From Fervidobacterium sp. (GTDB lineage: Bacteria > Thermotogota > Thermotogae > Thermotogales > Fervidobacteriaceae), in contig DPXZ01000054.1 of NCBI GenBank assembly GCA_003526765.1, positions 1 to 6,910 of the forward strand: a stretch of 6,910 nucleotides of DNA, written 5' to 3'. A program made the position numbers and the translations under genes. This document shows positions 5,328-6,910 of the stretch, one piece after another (positions within the stretch are counted from its first letter, which is position 1; each line of letters begins with the position of its first letter). The notes beneath the pieces are model-generated. The model was given only the letters and a program-made list of their open reading frames with translations. It had not been told where the DNA came from and did no database searches.

Positions 5328-6910
5328 ATGCACTTCATACTTGAAAGTATTTCAGAATATTTGAAAGGGGAGAAGAGCTTACCATTGTGCTCGCAAATTG
5401 TGGAGATAGAAAAGAAAGAAAACTTGAAAATACGAATAGAATCTGAAGAATACGAAATACCTTTTGGTGGAACACTCGAGGAAATTGCGAAGGCCTACCA
5501 AGAAAAGATCGGGAAAATCATTTTAGGGGCTCGGCTGAACAATTCTATAGTTGAACTCTTCAGACCGATAACGCGATCTGGCGAGGTTTCATTCATAACT
5601 TTGGACTCACAAGATGGATTGAGCATATATCAACGTGGACTTTTCTTCATATTGCATGCTACGGTGAGAAAACTTTACAAAAATCGTACTATAAAAGTGC
5701 TTCATTCGATAGGCCACGGTGTATATTGCGAGATAAGAGAAAACGGAAAAAACGGAAAAATAGTTGAGCCTAGTATCAGTGATATAGAGGACATAATTTC
5801 TGAGATGAACAGATGGATTGAAAAAGACCACAAATTCAAAAAGAGTGAGTTACTCAAGAGCGAGGCTATTGAGTTATTTGGAAATACTGGAATGTACGAC
5901 AAGGTGAAGCTTCTGAAATATAGGAAGAAAAAAACAGTCAAAGTGTATGAGGCTGACAATCATTTCGATTACTTCTATGGATATATGCCACCGAGTACTG
6001 GCTATCTTAAATGGTTCAAGATAGTTAGATATGGCCAAGGTTTTGTGATGCTTCTTCCAAGAGTTGTGGATGGTCAAGTTGTCGTTCCTGACTTTAAGCC
6101 ACTTCCAAAACTCTCTGGTATATTTTTGGAATACTCCCGCTGGTTGGAAATCATGGATATCGATAATGTCGGTGATTTGAACGAAGTCATATCAAAGGGT
6201 GAGAGATCAGTAAATGATTTGATAATACTCACCGAAGCATTGCATGAAAAGCGTATTGCGATGATTTCAGAAGAAATCAAAAAGAGGAAGAGTGTCAGAC
6301 TCGTTTTGATTGCAGGGCCATCATCGAGTGGAAAAACGACGTTCTCTAAAAGATTGATGATTCAACTGAAGGCAAGTGGTTTCAGACCTATAACTATCTC
6401 TTTGGATGACTATTTCGTAGACAGAGAAAAGACGCCGAGAGACGAGAATGGTAATTACGATTTTGAGGCATTGGAAGCAATAGATGTTGAACTATTCAAC
6501 GAAAATTTGGTAGATCTGTTCAAAGGCAAAGAGGTAGAAATACCAAAATTCGATTTCGTGGCTGGCAAGAGAGTGCGTGGCTCAAGATTGAAGATAGACA
6601 GAGATCAGATAATCATTGTTGAAGGAATACATGGATTGAATCCCAAACTAACGGAATTAGTAAAGGAGAACTTGAAATTTAAGATATATGCAAGCGCATT
6701 GGCGCAACTAAACTTAGACAACGTAAACAGATTACATACAACAGATGTAAGACTATTCAGAAGAATGGTTAGAGACAGCAAATTTAGAGGACACGATGCG
6801 TTGTCAACGTTGCAGATGTGGGATAGTGTTAGAAGAGGTGAGGAGAAAAACATATTCCCATATCAAGAGAATGCAGATGCAATGTTCAACAGTGCACTCA
6901 TATACGAATT
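5328..6910 (+). CDS. Nucleoside (uridine-type) kinase with N-terminal TGS and ThrRS-like domains, 3'-truncated
   Basis: Probable ATP-dependent nucleoside kinase (uridine/cytidine salvage) of the phosphoribulokinase/uridine kinase P-loop family, fused behind a threonyl-tRNA-synthetase-like N-terminal half. The frame is open for 527 codons to the end of the window. Full-length relatives are about 550 residues, so roughly 25-30 are missing. Numbering from ATG 5328: TGS domain about 32-92, ThrRS second-additional-domain-like region about 93-235 (HSIGHGVYCEI at 126-136, FYGYMPPSTGYLKWF at 216-230), Walker A GPSSSGKT at 330-337, DDYFVDRE at 360-367, and the EGIHGLN motif at 432-438. The segment GEEKNIFPYQENADAMFN (504-521) closes the kinase region. 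The four ThrRS editing-site residues are replaced (see findings), so tRNA editing is not expected. The start is uncertain. ATG 5328 is the first in frame, directly after an in-frame TGA, but has no ribosome site. TTG 5385 has AAAGGGGAG upstream and would give a protein 19 residues shorter with the TGS domain intact. Substrate is inferred from family only. Confidence 0.92.
   Translation, partial: MHFILESISEYLKGEKSLPLCSQIVEIEKKENLKIRIESEEYEIPFGGTLEEIAKAYQEKIGKIILGARLNNSIVELFRPITRSGEVSFITLDSQDGLSIYQRGLFFILHATVRKLYKNRTIKVLHSIGHGVYCEIRENGKNGKIVEPSISDIEDIISEMNRWIEKDHKFKKSELLKSEAIELFGNTGMYDKVKLLKYRKKKTVKVYEADNHFDYFYGYMPPSTGYLKWFKIVRYGQGFVMLLPRVVDGQVVVPDFKPLPKLSGIFLEYSRWLEIMDIDNVGDLNEVISKGERSVNDLIILTEALHEKRIAMISEEIKKRKSVRLVLIAGPSSSGKTTFSKRLMIQLKASGFRPITISLDDYFVDREKTPRDENGNYDFEALEAIDVELFNENLVDLFKGKEVEIPKFDFVAGKRVRGSRLKIDRDQIIIVEGIHGLNPKLTELVKENLKFKIYASALAQLNLDNVNRLHTTDVRLFRRMVRDSKFRGHDALSTLQMWDSVRRGEEKNIFPYQENADAMFNSALIYE
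5364..5372 (+). promoter_or_regulatory. Possible Shine-Dalgarno for an alternative TTG start of the kinase
   Basis: AAAGGGGAG is the only strong purine ribosome-site candidate near the 5' end of the kinase gene. It sits 12 bases before an in-frame TTG at 5385, which is longer than the 4-8 bases seen for the other genes here. It may instead be ordinary coding sequence (Lys-Gly-Glu) if translation begins at ATG 5328. Confidence 0.35.

Noticed and set aside
609..6853. Many minus-strand open frames of 67-116 codons lying inside the five + strand genes
   Set aside because: They are antisense to genes with clear family motifs, lack recognisable motifs of their own, and have compositions typical of reverse-complement shadows.
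1..6910. A novel defence, mobile or secondary-metabolite system
   Set aside because: I looked for transposase, integrase, toxin-antitoxin, restriction, CRISPR repeats and tRNA sequence on both strands and saw none; four of the five genes belong to well-known housekeeping or secretion families.

Overview
The window carries five protein genes, all on the + strand. The first is cut at its 5' end and the last at its 3' end. I see no RNA gene, mobile element, CRISPR array or prophage signature. The DNA is AT-rich, with heavy AGA/ATA/GAA/AAG codon use. The adenosylhomocysteinase is the short form that I associate with Thermotoga and archaea. Together these suggest a thermophilic bacterium of the Thermotogales, perhaps near Fervidobacterium or Thermosipho. 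That placement is inferred from recall of protein families; no search was run.

Layout: (1) 1-1368, the C-terminal four fifths of a GspE/PilB-type secretion or pilus-assembly ATPase. (2) 1372-2538, a single-pass membrane protein of unknown function. It starts at TTG, has its Shine-Dalgarno inside the end of gene 1, and is built from three repeated beta-rich modules. (3) 2615-3835, S-adenosylhomocysteine hydrolase. (4) 3853-5244, an RNase E/G-family endoribonuclease of RNase G size with its catalytic and zinc-link residues intact. (5) 5328-6910+, a nucleoside (uridine-type) kinase whose N-terminal half is a ThrRS-like TGS plus degenerate editing domain.

Genes 1-4 have gaps of 3, 76 and 17 bases and look like one transcription unit. 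The 83-base gap before gene 5 holds an exact TTGACA hexamer followed by an AT-rich tandem repeat, so gene 5 probably has its own promoter as well. Genes 1 and 2 plausibly work together at the cell envelope (pilus or type II secretion). Genes 3-5 are housekeeping functions: methylation-cycle recycling, RNA processing and decay, and nucleoside salvage. I see no evidence that the whole cluster forms one dedicated system.

The most noteworthy items are the gapless 111-residue periodicity in the unknown membrane protein, the altered adenine-contact residues in the hydrolase, and the ThrRS-like domain of the kinase, which has lost all four editing-site residues.
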